7,260 nucleotides of DNA from Methyloceanibacter sp. Its GTDB lineage: Bacteria > Pseudomonadota > Alphaproteobacteria > Rhizobiales > Methyloligellaceae. The notes beneath the pieces were generated by a model. The model was given only the letters and a program-made list of their open reading frames with translations. It was not told the origin of the DNA and did no database searches. Both the position numbers and the translations under genes were made by a program. The DNA is taken from assembly GCA_025449615.1 (NCBI GenBank), contig JANWJA010000033.1:1-7260 (forward strand). The letters run 5' to 3'. This document shows, piece after piece, positions 1 to 6,322 of this stretch; position 1 is the stretch's first letter, and the number at the start of each line of letters is the position of its first letter.

Positions 1-629
1 CCCGAATTCAAAAACGCGAGCTCGCGCAAGCGATGCTCGAGCGTGGCGTAGTCGAACTCGGTCATGGTGAAAGTCTGCGTGCTCGGCAGAAACGTCACGC
101 GGGTTCCGGTCTTGCCATCAGACGGTCCAACTTCTTTCAAGGGCGCCTTTGCCACGCCGTGGGCGAAGCGCATGAAATGCTCCTTGCCGCCGCGCCAGAT
201 GCTCAAATCCAAACGCGACGACAGCGCGTTGACGACGGAGACGCCGACGCCGTGTAGACCGCCTGAAACCTTGTAAGAGTTCTGATCGAACTTTCCCCCG
301 GCATGAAGCTGCGTCATGATCACTTCCGCAGCGGAAATGCCTTCGCCTTTGTGGATCGCCGTGGGGATGCCGCGGCCATTATCCTCGACCGTCACCGACC
401 CTTCGGGGTTGAGCGTGACGGTTATGATGTCGCAATAACCCGCGAGCGCCTCGTCGATGGCGTTGTCCACCACCTCATAGACCATGTGATGGAGTCCGGA
501 GCCGTCCTCGGTGTCGCCGATATACATCCCGGGCCGCTTGCGCACGGCGTCCAGGCCCTTCAGCACCTTGATCGACTCTGCGCCGTAATCGGACGCGGCA
601 GCTTCCTTACGTTCGGTAGCTCGTTTCAT
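1..629 (-). CDS. gyrB: DNA gyrase subunit B, N-terminal part (cut by left window edge)
   Basis: GyrB is the ATPase subunit of DNA gyrase, which with GyrA introduces negative supercoils using ATP. The reading frame opens with ATG at 629 and stays open to the window edge, giving 209 of the roughly 800 residues usual for the family. What is seen is the GHKL ATPase domain: [10 protein letters not shown] (about residues 31-40), the N-box [13 protein letters not shown] with the presumed catalytic Glu52 and Mg-binding Asn56, the ATP-binding DNGRGIP (83-89, Asp83), the ATP-lid region [10 protein letters not shown] (106-115) and the glycine-rich [15 protein letters not shown] (123-137). The [26 protein letters not shown] wording favours GyrB over ParE. 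The start is supported by AAGGGA about 5 nt upstream; another ATG at 633 is out of frame. It follows recF and an inserted RTX dehydrogenase gene on the same strand and appears to have its own promoter. Confidence 0.97.
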   Translation of the reverse strand, partial: MKRATERKEAAASDYGAESIKVLKGLDAVRKRPGMYIGDTEDGSGLHHMVYEVVDNAIDEALAGYCDIITVTLNPEGSVTVEDNGRGIPTAIHKGEGISAAEVIMTQLHAGGKFDQNSYKVSGGLHGVGVSVVNALSSRLDLSIWRGGKEHFMRFAHGVAKAPLKEVGPSDGKTGTRVTFLPSTQTFTMTEFDYATLEHRLRELAFLNS

Positions 630-633
630 GCAT

Positions 634-639
634 TCCCTT
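634..639 (-). promoter_or_regulatory. Ribosome binding site of gyrB
   Basis: On the minus strand the sequence AAGGGA lies about 5 nt before the ATG at 629. This is a good match to the Shine-Dalgarno consensus and decides the gyrB start. Confidence 0.7.
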
Positions 640-694
640 GCGTATTTTTCGGGCGCCCAGGCCGTGCCGTGGCGGGGCCAAATCGGAGGCCTAA

Positions 695-724
695 AGTGTA
701 CCCGATTCACGCAAGGTTTGTCAG
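695..724 (-). promoter_or_regulatory. Candidate sigma70-type promoter for gyrB
   Basis: On the minus strand CTGACA (719-724; 5 of 6 to TTGACA) is followed after an 18 nt spacer by TACACT (695-700; 4 of 6 to TATAAT). Transcription would begin near 688, giving a leader of about 58 nt. The location just downstream of a candidate terminator and upstream of gyrB fits independent expression of gyrB. This is a consensus match by eye only. Confidence 0.45.
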
Positions 725-744
725 GTTTTTGAGGTCGAATCGGG
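701..744. repeat. Perfect 8-bp inverted repeat across the gyrB promoter (possible operator)
   Basis: CCCGATTC at 701-708 and GAATCGGG at 737-744 are exact reverse complements, 28 bp apart. One arm sits in the spacer beside the proposed -10; the other lies just upstream of the proposed -35. Related AATCGG cores also occur at 680-686, 749-754 and, inverted, 816-822. A role as a regulator binding site is inferred from position only. Confidence 0.4.
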
Positions 745-762
745 GGCCGAATCGCAAGGTTT
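710..762. repeat. Short direct repeat upstream of gyrB
   Basis: CGCAAGGTTT occurs at 710-719 and again at 753-762, 43 bp apart, with a related CAGGTTTTT at 722-730 between them. The function is unknown; it overlaps the -35 region proposed for gyrB. Confidence 0.4.
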
Positions 763-779
763 TTCGGGGGATAGAGAGG

Positions 780-828
780 CCAAAAAAGGCCTGGCGCGAA
801 ACCCAAATTTGGGCCCCGATTTGCGCCG
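780..828 (-). terminator. Probable intrinsic terminator after the RTX dehydrogenase gene
   Basis: Just beyond the TAG at 833-835, an outer stem GGCGC/GCGCC (823-827 with 793-797) is extended by AAA/TTT (820-822 with 799-801). It encloses a 12-bp palindrome CCCAAATTTGGG (802-813). On the minus strand it is followed after 5 nt by six T residues (787-782). The T-tract itself lies inside a smaller AGGCC/GGCCT repeat (777-781 with 788-792). The stem is not perfect and the T-tract is slightly displaced, so this is a moderate call. Confidence 0.5.
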
Positions 829-832
829 CCAC

Positions 833-3142
833 CTAAAGGAAAACGTCGCCGGCCTTGAGGTGCATAGTATTGATGTGAATCTCGAAATCGGCCCTGCCGT
901 CGCCGTTCACGTCGCCCTGGAGCACGTGGTGCGATGCTCTGAGCTCGCCCACGCGATGGGTAAAGCCATGCGCGCCGATGAACTTGAAGGCTTGATTGCC
1001 GGCATGGCGGCTATTGGCGTCGATCCCAGTCAGATCGATCATGTCATCCTCGCTTCGATGAAAATCCACGATCTTGTCGCGGTGGGATCCTTTGCCGGCC
1101 TCCTTCACGCTGTTGAAGTCGAATATGTCATTGTCGGCGCCACCGGCGAGCCTGTCTTTGCCTAGACCGCCGTTCAGAGTGTCGGCGCCATCGCCGCCCG
1201 CGAGACTATCACTACCCAGGTTGCCCAACAGAACATTAGTCGCGATGTCTCCGATCAAAACGTCATTGTTGATGCCGCCAACGACATTCTCGATGCCGGT
1301 AAGCTGGTCGGTGCCAATCGTCGCGCCGGTTGCCTGATCGGTCAGTGCCGAGAGATTGACGCTGACCGCTTGCAGGACCTCGGCGTAGGAGACGGTATCC
1401 GTGCCACCGCCTCCATCGAGGTCATCGTCGCCTGCTCCTGGCGCGAATACGTTTTCGCCACCATCGCCTGTCAGCGTGTCGCCGAGCGCGGTGCCGATGA
1501 TATTCTCGATATTCTGCAATTGGTCGCCTTGAGCATCCCCCCCAGACGCCACGTGGGTGAGCAGATCCACCGTGACGCCCAAGGATGAGGTGGCGTAGCT
1601 CGCAGTATCCTTGTCGCCGCCGCCGCCGTCGATGATGTCGACGCCGCCGCCAGGCCGAAACACATTGGCGCCGTCGTCGCCCGTCAGCGTATCGCCAAGC
1701 GAACTGCCGATCAGGTTCTCGATGCTGCTGAAGATGTCTCCGTCGGCATCGCCGCTTGACGCCGCGCCGGTGAGCAGATTGACGACGACGGCCGTGGCGG
1801 AGCCGGCATAGGAAGCGGCGTCCAGCCCACGTCCGCCATAGAGCTGGTCGGCGCCTGCGCCGCCCTCCAGCGTGTCGTCGCCGGAGCCTCCATAGAGCAT
1901 GTCGTTGCCCGCCCCTCCGCTCAAATCGTCGTTGCCGTCGGCCGAGTTCGTGTTCGGCGTGAGACGGAAGACCTGGCCATTAAGATGATCGACGACATAG
2001 AGATTGCCGAAACCGTCTTCGGCGAATGAGGCCGGATTGTTGATCGCGCCAAAATCTGTGTGGATCTTATTGGTGAGATCGGTGGCCACCCATTTGGTCC
2101 CGGCCCGATGCAACGTGGAGATATGACCGGTGCCGAAATCGGCGAAGAAATACTGCCCTTGCGCCCCTTCGGCGGTACCGCGATAGACATAGCCGCCGAT
2201 CACAGTTGCGCCGACGCTATGATCGTAGGAGTGGATCGGAGCGACGAGCGTCCCGGATGGTGTCCCTGGCGAGAAGCGCTCCGGGCCTTCGAAGATATTC
2301 CAGCCGTAATTGCCGCCGCTCTGGCCGATATCGATTTCTTCCCATTTATTCTGGCCGACATCGCCAATAAACAGCGTGCCGAGTGCCCGGTCGAAGCCGT
2401 CGCGGAACGGATTGCGCAACCCGTAAGCCCAGATTTCGTCGGCGCCGGCGGTGGCGGCGAATGGATTGTCGGTTGGGATCGCATAATTGCGATCAGGGTC
2501 GCCGGGAAAATCGTCGGTGCCGCTGACATCGATGCGGAGCATCTTGCCGAGCAGGGTGTCGAGGTTTTGCCCATTACCGTTCGGGTCGCCGCCGCCGCCG
2601 CCATCGCCGGTGGCGATGTAGAGATCGCCGTCCTGACCAAAGTCGATCCAGCCCGCCTTGTGGTTGATCTCATTCGGCTGGTCGATCTTGAGAATCTTGA
2701 AAGCGCTCGCGCCGTCGGCCACGTTGGGATCGGCGGAGACGGTATAGCGGCGGACCTCGGTGTCGCCGCTCGTATTGATCAGATCGACATAGAACCTGCC
2801 GTTCGTGGCGAAGTCCGGATCGAAGGCGAGCCCGAGCAATCCACCTTCTCCGGCCGCGGATACTTCCGCAGTAAGATCGGCAAACGGCGTCGCCAGGACC
2901 TGCCCGGTATGCAGGTCGAGGATCTTGATCAGACCTTCCTTCTCGACGATGAACAGCCTGGCCGTGTCGCCCTCTGGCGCGCCGGCGAACAAAGGCTGAT
3001 TGAGTCCGATCGCAACGCGCGTCGCGTCGATAGACGTCACGGTTTTCTGCGGCCCGTTGGGATTAAAGCCGTAGATGACATCGTCGCCGCCCGTGCCACT
3101 TAGGGTGTTGGCGTTGTCGTTGCCGACGATCAGAGTTGCCAT
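833..3142 (-). CDS. RTX-type PQQ-dependent sugar (glucose/sorbosone) dehydrogenase, predicted type I secreted
   Basis: A 769-residue protein (from ATG at 3142) with no classical signal peptide. In order: an RTX-like segment (about 5-26, [18 protein letters not shown]); a glucose/sorbosone dehydrogenase beta-propeller (about 35-395); RTX nonapeptides GGxGxDxLx (about 403-440); three tandem modules of about 70 residues (441-651); further RTX repeats (about 643-676); and a serralysin-like C-terminal domain with [22 protein letters not shown] and a calcium-loop motif DVNGDGRAD near 744-752. Dehydrogenase hallmarks are [24 protein letters not shown] with a probable catalytic His161, [31 protein letters not shown] and GGNYGW. 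By family, such enzymes oxidise aldose-type sugars using calcium-bound PQQ, and RTX tails direct export through a type I ABC channel; substrate and export are inferred. A TTG at 3169 would add nine residues but has no Shine-Dalgarno; the ATG has GAGG about 11 nt upstream. The gene separates recF from gyrB. No exporter or PQQ gene is in the window. Confidence 0.88.
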   Translation of the reverse strand: MATLIVGNDNANTLSGTGGDDVIYGFNPNGPQKTVTSIDATRVAIGLNQPLFAGAPEGDTARLFIVEKEGLIKILDLHTGQVLATPFADLTAEVSAAGEGGLLGLAFDPDFATNGRFYVDLINTSGDTEVRRYTVSADPNVADGASAFKILKIDQPNEINHKAGWIDFGQDGDLYIATGDGGGGGDPNGNGQNLDTLLGKMLRIDVSGTDDFPGDPDRNYAIPTDNPFAATAGADEIWAYGLRNPFRDGFDRALGTLFIGDVGQNKWEEIDIGQSGGNYGWNIFEGPERFSPGTPSGTLVAPIHSYDHSVGATVIGGYVYRGTAEGAQGQYFFADFGTGHISTLHRAGTKWVATDLTNKIHTDFGAINNPASFAEDGFGNLYVVDHLNGQVFRLTPNTNSADGNDDLSGGAGNDMLYGGSGDDTLEGGAGADQLYGGRGLDAASYAGSATAVVVNLLTGAASSGDADGDIFSSIENLIGSSLGDTLTGDDGANVFRPGGGVDIIDGGGGDKDTASYATSSLGVTVDLLTHVASGGDAQGDQLQNIENIIGTALGDTLTGDGGENVFAPGAGDDDLDGGGGTDTVSYAEVLQAVSVNLSALTDQATGATIGTDQLTGIENVVGGINNDVLIGDIATNVLLGNLGSDSLAGGDGADTLNGGLGKDRLAGGADNDIFDFNSVKEAGKGSHRDKIVDFHRSEDDMIDLTGIDANSRHAGNQAFKFIGAHGFTHRVGELRASHHVLQGDVNGDGRADFEIHINTMHLKAGDVFL
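1115..1216 (-). repeat. C-terminal RTX nonapeptide block
   Basis: This codes for consecutive GGxGxDxLx-type units ([20 protein letters not shown], then [18 protein letters not shown]), expected to form a calcium-bound parallel beta-roll just before the serralysin-like export domain. Confidence 0.75.
1190..1822 (-). repeat. Three tandem modules of about 70 codons inside the RTX dehydrogenase gene
   Basis: Coding repeats at about 1610-1822, 1400-1609 and 1190-1399 (periods 213 and 210 bp). Each has the pattern D-T/A-x-SYA ... V-x-V-N/D-L ... GD-x-x-GD ... IEN-hydrophobic-hydrophobic-G ... GDTLTGDxGxNVF-x-PG ... DGGGG. The first two copies are most alike. The third diverges, with [25 protein letters not shown] and a different centre. 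This is a known style of module in large RTX proteins, in which each repeat ends in calcium-binding nonapeptides. Confidence 0.8.
1823..1936 (-). repeat. Central RTX nonapeptide block
   Basis: This codes for about four successive RTX units ([19 protein letters not shown], then [18 protein letters not shown]), placed directly after the sugar-dehydrogenase propeller and before the 70-residue modules. Calcium binding is known for the family; here it is inferred. Confidence 0.8.
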
Positions 3143-3190
3143 GGTGCGGGGTGCCTCGGGCTCGATCAAATTGGACCGTAAGACAGCCTA

Positions 3191-3235
3191 GCCGGAACTG
3201 GTAAGCCAATCCTATTCCGGCCTTTGCAAATTGGC
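3191..3235 (-). repeat. Two overlapping, mutually exclusive inverted repeats in the recF - RTX gene spacer
   Basis: GCCGGAA (3191-3197) pairs with TTCCGGC (3215-3221), and GCCAAT (3205-3210) pairs with ATTGGC (3230-3235). The hairpins share 3205-3221, so only one can form at a time in the minus-strand RNA. There is no T-tract after either, so a standard terminator is not supported. In the same spacer CAAATTGG occurs twice, exactly 60 bp apart (3167-3174 and 3227-3234). Confidence 0.45.
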
Positions 3236-3241
3236 TCTAAA

Positions 3242-4408
3242 TCAACCGCTTTTCTGTGGGAAAAGCCTGCCGCCGGCAACCCTTACCAACTGAGCTTGAT
3301 CGCCGAGGGGTGTGAACAGCTCTGCGTCGGTTCCCGTCATCCAGGCTTGCGCGTTGAGCCGCAAGATTTCGCTGAACAAGGCCTCACGCCGCGATTGATC
3401 GAGATGCGCCGCGATCTCATCGAGCAGAATGAGCGGCGAAATCCCCTCCAGCGCCCGGATCAATTCCGCGTGTGCGAGCACGAGCCCGATCAGGAGCGCC
3501 TTTTGCTCGCCCGACGAGCAGGTTCCGGCCGGCGCCTCGTTCGGTCCGTGAAACACCGCAAGGTCGCTCAAATGCGGACCGTCGAGCGCGCGGCCCGCGG
3601 CCCGGTCGCGCTCGCGGTTCGCGATCAGCGAGCGGAAATATTCGTCCTCGACTTCGGTGGCGGACCTCTCCACGAGCGCCTGCTCGAGCGTTCCGACCGC
3701 GGAGAGTTCGGCCCAGGGGAAGGGGCCATCGCCGCGCTCCGCGCGAGACGCATCGATCAGCCAGGCAAGCCGCGAGATCGAGTCGATCCGCGCCGCCGCG
3801 ACTGCCACGCCGGCTTCCGCCATCTGCTCTTCTAAGCCGTCGAACAGAGACGGCGATCCTTCGCGCATCACGAATAGGCGATTGCGTTGGCGCATGGCCC
3901 GATCGTAGCGGGCAAGCGGCGTGCGCATCCTCGGGTCGATGGTGAGCGTGAGCCGGTCGAGAAACCGCCGCCGCTCTGAAGCCGACCCGGTGAACAATCC
4001 ATCCATCGCCGGAATCAGCGAGACGATCCGCACATACTCGGCGAGCGCGCCAGGGCTCCGCTCTTTACCCGCGATCCTGACCACGCGCCCGTCCGTGGCC
4101 TCATGCGCTTCCGCGCCAAATCCGGTACCGATCTCGATCTCGCCGTCGCGCGTGCCGACATGAGCGGAAATCGCAAATCCCCCGGGGCCGTCTTTCCGGC
4201 CAAGCTCGGCGAGATGGCGTCCGCGCAAGCCATGACCGGGGCCGAGCAGTGAAATCGCTTCGAGCAGGTTGGTCTTGCCGGCGCCGTTGTCCCCGACCAG
4301 CACCACCGGGCGCGGGTCGAGATTGAGCTGTGCCGAAGCATAGTTCCGAAAATTGCTGAGCTTGAGTTGCGCGATAAAGGTTCGCGCAGGCCCGGGATCC
4401 GGCTGCAT
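3242..4408 (-). CDS. recF: DNA replication and repair protein RecF
   Basis: RecF is an SMC/ABC-like ATPase that, with RecO and RecR, helps load RecA at single-strand gaps and stalled forks. The 388-residue product is of normal family length. Seen are the amino-terminal LKLSNFRNYASAQLNL (about 15-30), Walker A GDNGAGKT (39-46, Lys45), the ABC signature CSSGEQKALLIGLVLAHAELI (about 297-317), Walker B LILLDE (326-331) and the D-loop AHLD (334-337). The stop is TGA at 3242-3244. The ATG at 4408 has no clear Shine-Dalgarno, but it places the conserved strand close to the N-terminus as is usual, and translation may depend on dnaN 50 bp upstream. The two genes are probably co-transcribed. The gene downstream is a sugar dehydrogenase rather than the gyrB normally found there. 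Confidence 0.97.
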   Translation of the reverse strand: MQPDPGPARTFIAQLKLSNFRNYASAQLNLDPRPVVLVGDNGAGKTNLLEAISLLGPGHGLRGRHLAELGRKDGPGGFAISAHVGTRDGEIEIGTGFGAEAHEATDGRVVRIAGKERSPGALAEYVRIVSLIPAMDGLFTGSASERRRFLDRLTLTIDPRMRTPLARYDRAMRQRNRLFVMREGSPSLFDGLEEQMAEAGVAVAAARIDSISRLAWLIDASRAERGDGPFPWAELSAVGTLEQALVERSATEVEDEYFRSLIANRERDRAAGRALDGPHLSDLAVFHGPNEAPAGTCSSGEQKALLIGLVLAHAELIRALEGISPLILLDEIAAHLDQSRREALFSEILRLNAQAWMTGTDAELFTPLGDQAQLVRVAGGRLFPQKSG

Positions 4409-4458
4409 CGAACCAATATAAGCGCGGCTGCCGGGTCCGGTCAGGGTGAGTGCCTTTT

Positions 4459-5577
4459 CTAGACCCGCATCGGCATCAGCACATAGAGCGCGGAATCGTC
4501 TTTGCTGTCGCGCACCATGGTCGGCGAGCCGGGATCGGCAAGCGAAAATTCAGCGGTGCCGCTTTCGAGCTGCTGAGAGATGTCGAGCAGATAGCGAGCG
4601 TTGAAGCCGATCTCGAGCGGATCGTAGGCGTAATTGACGCTGAGTTCTTCGGTCGCGCTGCCGCTATCAGGATTGTTGACCGAGAGCACCAATTTGCCGT
4701 CGCTCAAAGAGAGCTTCACCGCGCGGCCCTTGTCGCTCGACAGCGTCGAGACCCGGTCGACGGCTTGCGCGAAGGTGGCGTTATCGACCTCCATGCGCTT
4801 GTCATTGTTCTGCGGAATCACCCGCTCATAATCAGGGAAAGTGCCGTCGATCAGCTTCGAGGTGAGCACCACGCGCGGGCCGGTGATGCGGATCTTGGCG
4901 GCCGAAAGCTCGATGCGGATGTCGCCGTCGGAATCCTCAGCGAGCCTGGAAAGCTCCGCCACGGTCTTTCGCGGTACGATCACGCCTGGCATGTCCTTGG
5001 CGCCGGAGGGGAGCGGAAGCTCGACTTGCGCCAGCCGGTGCCCGTCGGTCGCCACCGCGCGGAGCAAAGCCTTGCCGTCGCTCTTTGTCTCATGGAGATA
5101 GATGCCGTTGAGATAATAGCGGGTCTCCTCCGTGGAGATGGCAAACTTTGTCTTCTCGATCAGGCGCCTGAGGTCCTTGGCGGCGAGCGAGAAAGAATGA
5201 CCGAGATCTTCGACGCTTAGAGACGGAAAATCGTCGGCCGGAAGCGTTTGCAGCGAGAAGCGCGCAGGGCCGCAAGCGATGGTGAGCCGTCCCTGCTCGC
5301 CGTCACGGGTGAGCTCGATGTCGGAGCCATCCGGCAGCTTCCGCACGATGTCATGAAACATATGCGCCGGCACCGTGGTGGCGCCTTCGCCCTTGGCCTT
5401 GCAGGGCACCGTCTCCACCAGTTCGATGTCGAGATCGGTCGCGGTCAGCTTCAATTCGTTCTTGGCCGCCGACAGCAGCACATTGGAGAGAATCGGAATC
5501 GTGTTCCGCCGCTCGACCACGCTCGCGACATGGGCGAGCGCCTTGACGAGGCTAGGTTTGTCGATGGAGAGGCGCAT
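4459..5577 (-). CDS. dnaN: DNA polymerase III beta subunit (sliding clamp)
   Basis: DnaN forms the dimeric ring that tethers DNA polymerase III to DNA and recruits other polymerases and repair factors. The product is 372 residues, the typical length. Seen are the start MRLSIDKPSLVKALAHVASVVERRNTIPILSN, the linker-region TKFAISTEETRYYLNGIYL (about 143-161), ATDGHRLA (176-183), LIDGTFPDYERVIP (242-255) and the carboxyl end YVLMPMRV (365-372). Residues Thr177, His180, Arg181, Leu182 and the MPMRV end correspond to the hydrophobic pocket where clamp-binding peptides dock. The start is ATG at 5577; only a weak GGGGAA lies about 10 nt upstream. It is the first gene of the minus-strand run and is divergent from a membrane-protein gene; dnaA is not adjacent. 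No convincing promoter was found by eye. Confidence 0.98.
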   Translation of the reverse strand: MRLSIDKPSLVKALAHVASVVERRNTIPILSNVLLSAAKNELKLTATDLDIELVETVPCKAKGEGATTVPAHMFHDIVRKLPDGSDIELTRDGEQGRLTIACGPARFSLQTLPADDFPSLSVEDLGHSFSLAAKDLRRLIEKTKFAISTEETRYYLNGIYLHETKSDGKALLRAVATDGHRLAQVELPLPSGAKDMPGVIVPRKTVAELSRLAEDSDGDIRIELSAAKIRITGPRVVLTSKLIDGTFPDYERVIPQNNDKRMEVDNATFAQAVDRVSTLSSDKGRAVKLSLSDGKLVLSVNNPDSGSATEELSVNYAYDPLEIGFNARYLLDISQQLESGTAEFSLADPGSPTMVRDSKDDSALYVLMPMRV

Positions 5578-5631
5578 GCGCCCGCGTTTCCCCGAATTTT
5601 CGCCTTGGCGGTGGGTATGGGACGACTAGGC

Positions 5632-5650
5632 CGAGGCCAAATCTGCCTCG
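5632..5650. repeat. Small hairpin in the divergent dnaN upstream region
   Basis: CGAGGC (5632-5637) and GCCTCG (5645-5650) are a perfect 6-bp inverted repeat with a 7 nt loop, 55 bp upstream of dnaN. It has no T-tract on either strand. The 230 bp between dnaN and the plus-strand gene shows no DnaA box resembling TTATCCACA and no strong promoter match by eye. Confidence 0.3.
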
Positions 5651-5807
5651 TTCCTAACCCCCGAAAGGCTTGTTGAGAGCAAAGGGTCCCCCTCGAATTG
5701 ACCCGATATACAGGCAATTTGCAAGTGGCGGCTCCGGGCACTGGGATTTTCGCTTGCGGCGTCCTAACGTACCCATCGCAGAGAATCCGAAGAACACGGG
5801 GGGAGCC

Positions 5808-6278
5808 ATGGCGGCAAAACCGCGAAAGCAGACGGGAAAACTCGTTACCTTGGCCGAACTGTCACGGGCTTGGGAGTATCATAAGAACGCCGACCAGGTG
5901 TTGGGCGCCCGCATGAGCTACGGCATGATCGCCCAGTCGATGTTCCTGCTCTCCTACGTCACGCTGTATCTAGTCACCGCCGAGCCGATCTGGCTGCCTA
6001 CCGCCGTCCAATTGGGCATTGCCAGTTTTGGCATTTGGTACACGGCGAGACAAAACGCCATGGCCGAGGAGGAAATCGCCAGGATGAGATTCCTGCGCAA
6101 GGAATATCTCTCCAAGGATCGCATCTTTGCCGGCCACCTTCCGAACGACCACTCAAGGTGCGGCATCACCACCTCACGGCTCATCCCAGGGTTCTTCGTG
6201 CTTTGGGGTGGCCTTGCGGTGCTGGCGTCTGTGCTGATGGCACTTGAAGTGCTCGGCTACGCCAAAACTGGAACTTGA
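5808..6278 (+). CDS. Small membrane protein of unknown function (156 residues)
   Basis: Not recognised as a named family. The ATG at 5808 follows GGGGGGAG, about 4 nt upstream, a strong ribosome site. The frame is open further upstream only from a TTG at 5670, whose 46 extra residues look like translated intergenic sequence. The protein has a basic N-terminus (AAKPRKQTGK), then three hydrophobic segments: about 38-58 (YGMIAQSMFLLSYVTLYLVTA), 62-80 and 125-150 (LIPGFFVLWGGLAVLASVLMALEVL). A charged stretch lies between the second and third (about 84-120, AEEEIARMRFLRKEYLSKDR). An inner-membrane location is inferred. It is divergent from dnaN and is followed by an aldo/keto reductase gene after 44 bp; no functional link is evident. 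Confidence 0.8.
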   Translation: MAAKPRKQTGKLVTLAELSRAWEYHKNADQVLGARMSYGMIAQSMFLLSYVTLYLVTAEPIWLPTAVQLGIASFGIWYTARQNAMAEEEIARMRFLRKEYLSKDRIFAGHLPNDHSRCGITTSRLIPGFFVLWGGLAVLASVLMALEVLGYAKTGT

Positions 6279-6297
6279 GAGCTGCTTTGCAGTTTTG
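6263..6297 (+). repeat. Inverted repeat across the stop codon of the membrane-protein gene
   Basis: CAAAACTG (6263-6270) and CAGTTTTG (6290-6297) are perfect 8-bp reverse complements with a 19 nt loop that contains the TGA. There is no T-tract after the stem, so it is at most a weak terminator or an mRNA-end structure. Confidence 0.35.
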
Positions 6298-6322
6298 CGC
6301 TGACGCACATTAGGATGGGTCT

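Noticed and set aside
303..836. 177-codon plus-strand frame covering the gyrB start and its upstream region
   Set aside because: It overlaps the gyrB coding sequence in antisense and runs through the promoter and terminator region; the residues look like random translation.
2060..3103. 347-codon open frame on the plus strand, opposite the dehydrogenase domain
   Set aside because: It is fully antisense to a clear GSDH coding region. Its translation shows no recognisable motif, and long antisense frames are common in GC-rich genes.
833..3142. RTX gene as a toxin or CRISPR-like repeat array
   Set aside because: The repeats are in frame and coding, with calcium-binding nonapeptides and an enzyme domain. 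There is no toxin domain and there are no equal-length spacers.
3143..3169. TTG start at 3169 for the RTX dehydrogenase
   Set aside because: There is no Shine-Dalgarno ahead of it. The internal ATG at 3142 begins [16 protein letters not shown], the usual opening of RTX proteins of this style.
4450..5220. 256-codon open frame on the plus strand opposite dnaN
   Set aside because: It is antisense to the well-supported beta clamp, has no family signature, and results from codon bias in the real gene.
5715..5724. CAATTTGCAA, shared with the recF - RTX gene spacer (3224-3233, opposite strand)
   Set aside because: A single 10-bp AT-rich match between two intergenic regions can occur by chance, and no further similarity extends from it.
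5670..5807. N-terminal extension of the membrane protein from a TTG at 5670
   Set aside because: The 46 extra residues are of intergenic character. The ATG at 5808 has a strong ribosome site and gives a typical basic N-terminus.
5578..5807. Possible replication origin upstream of dnaN
   Set aside because: No DnaA-box-like 9-mers, AT-rich unwinding tract or repeated motifs were seen; a divergent promoter region is the simpler reading.
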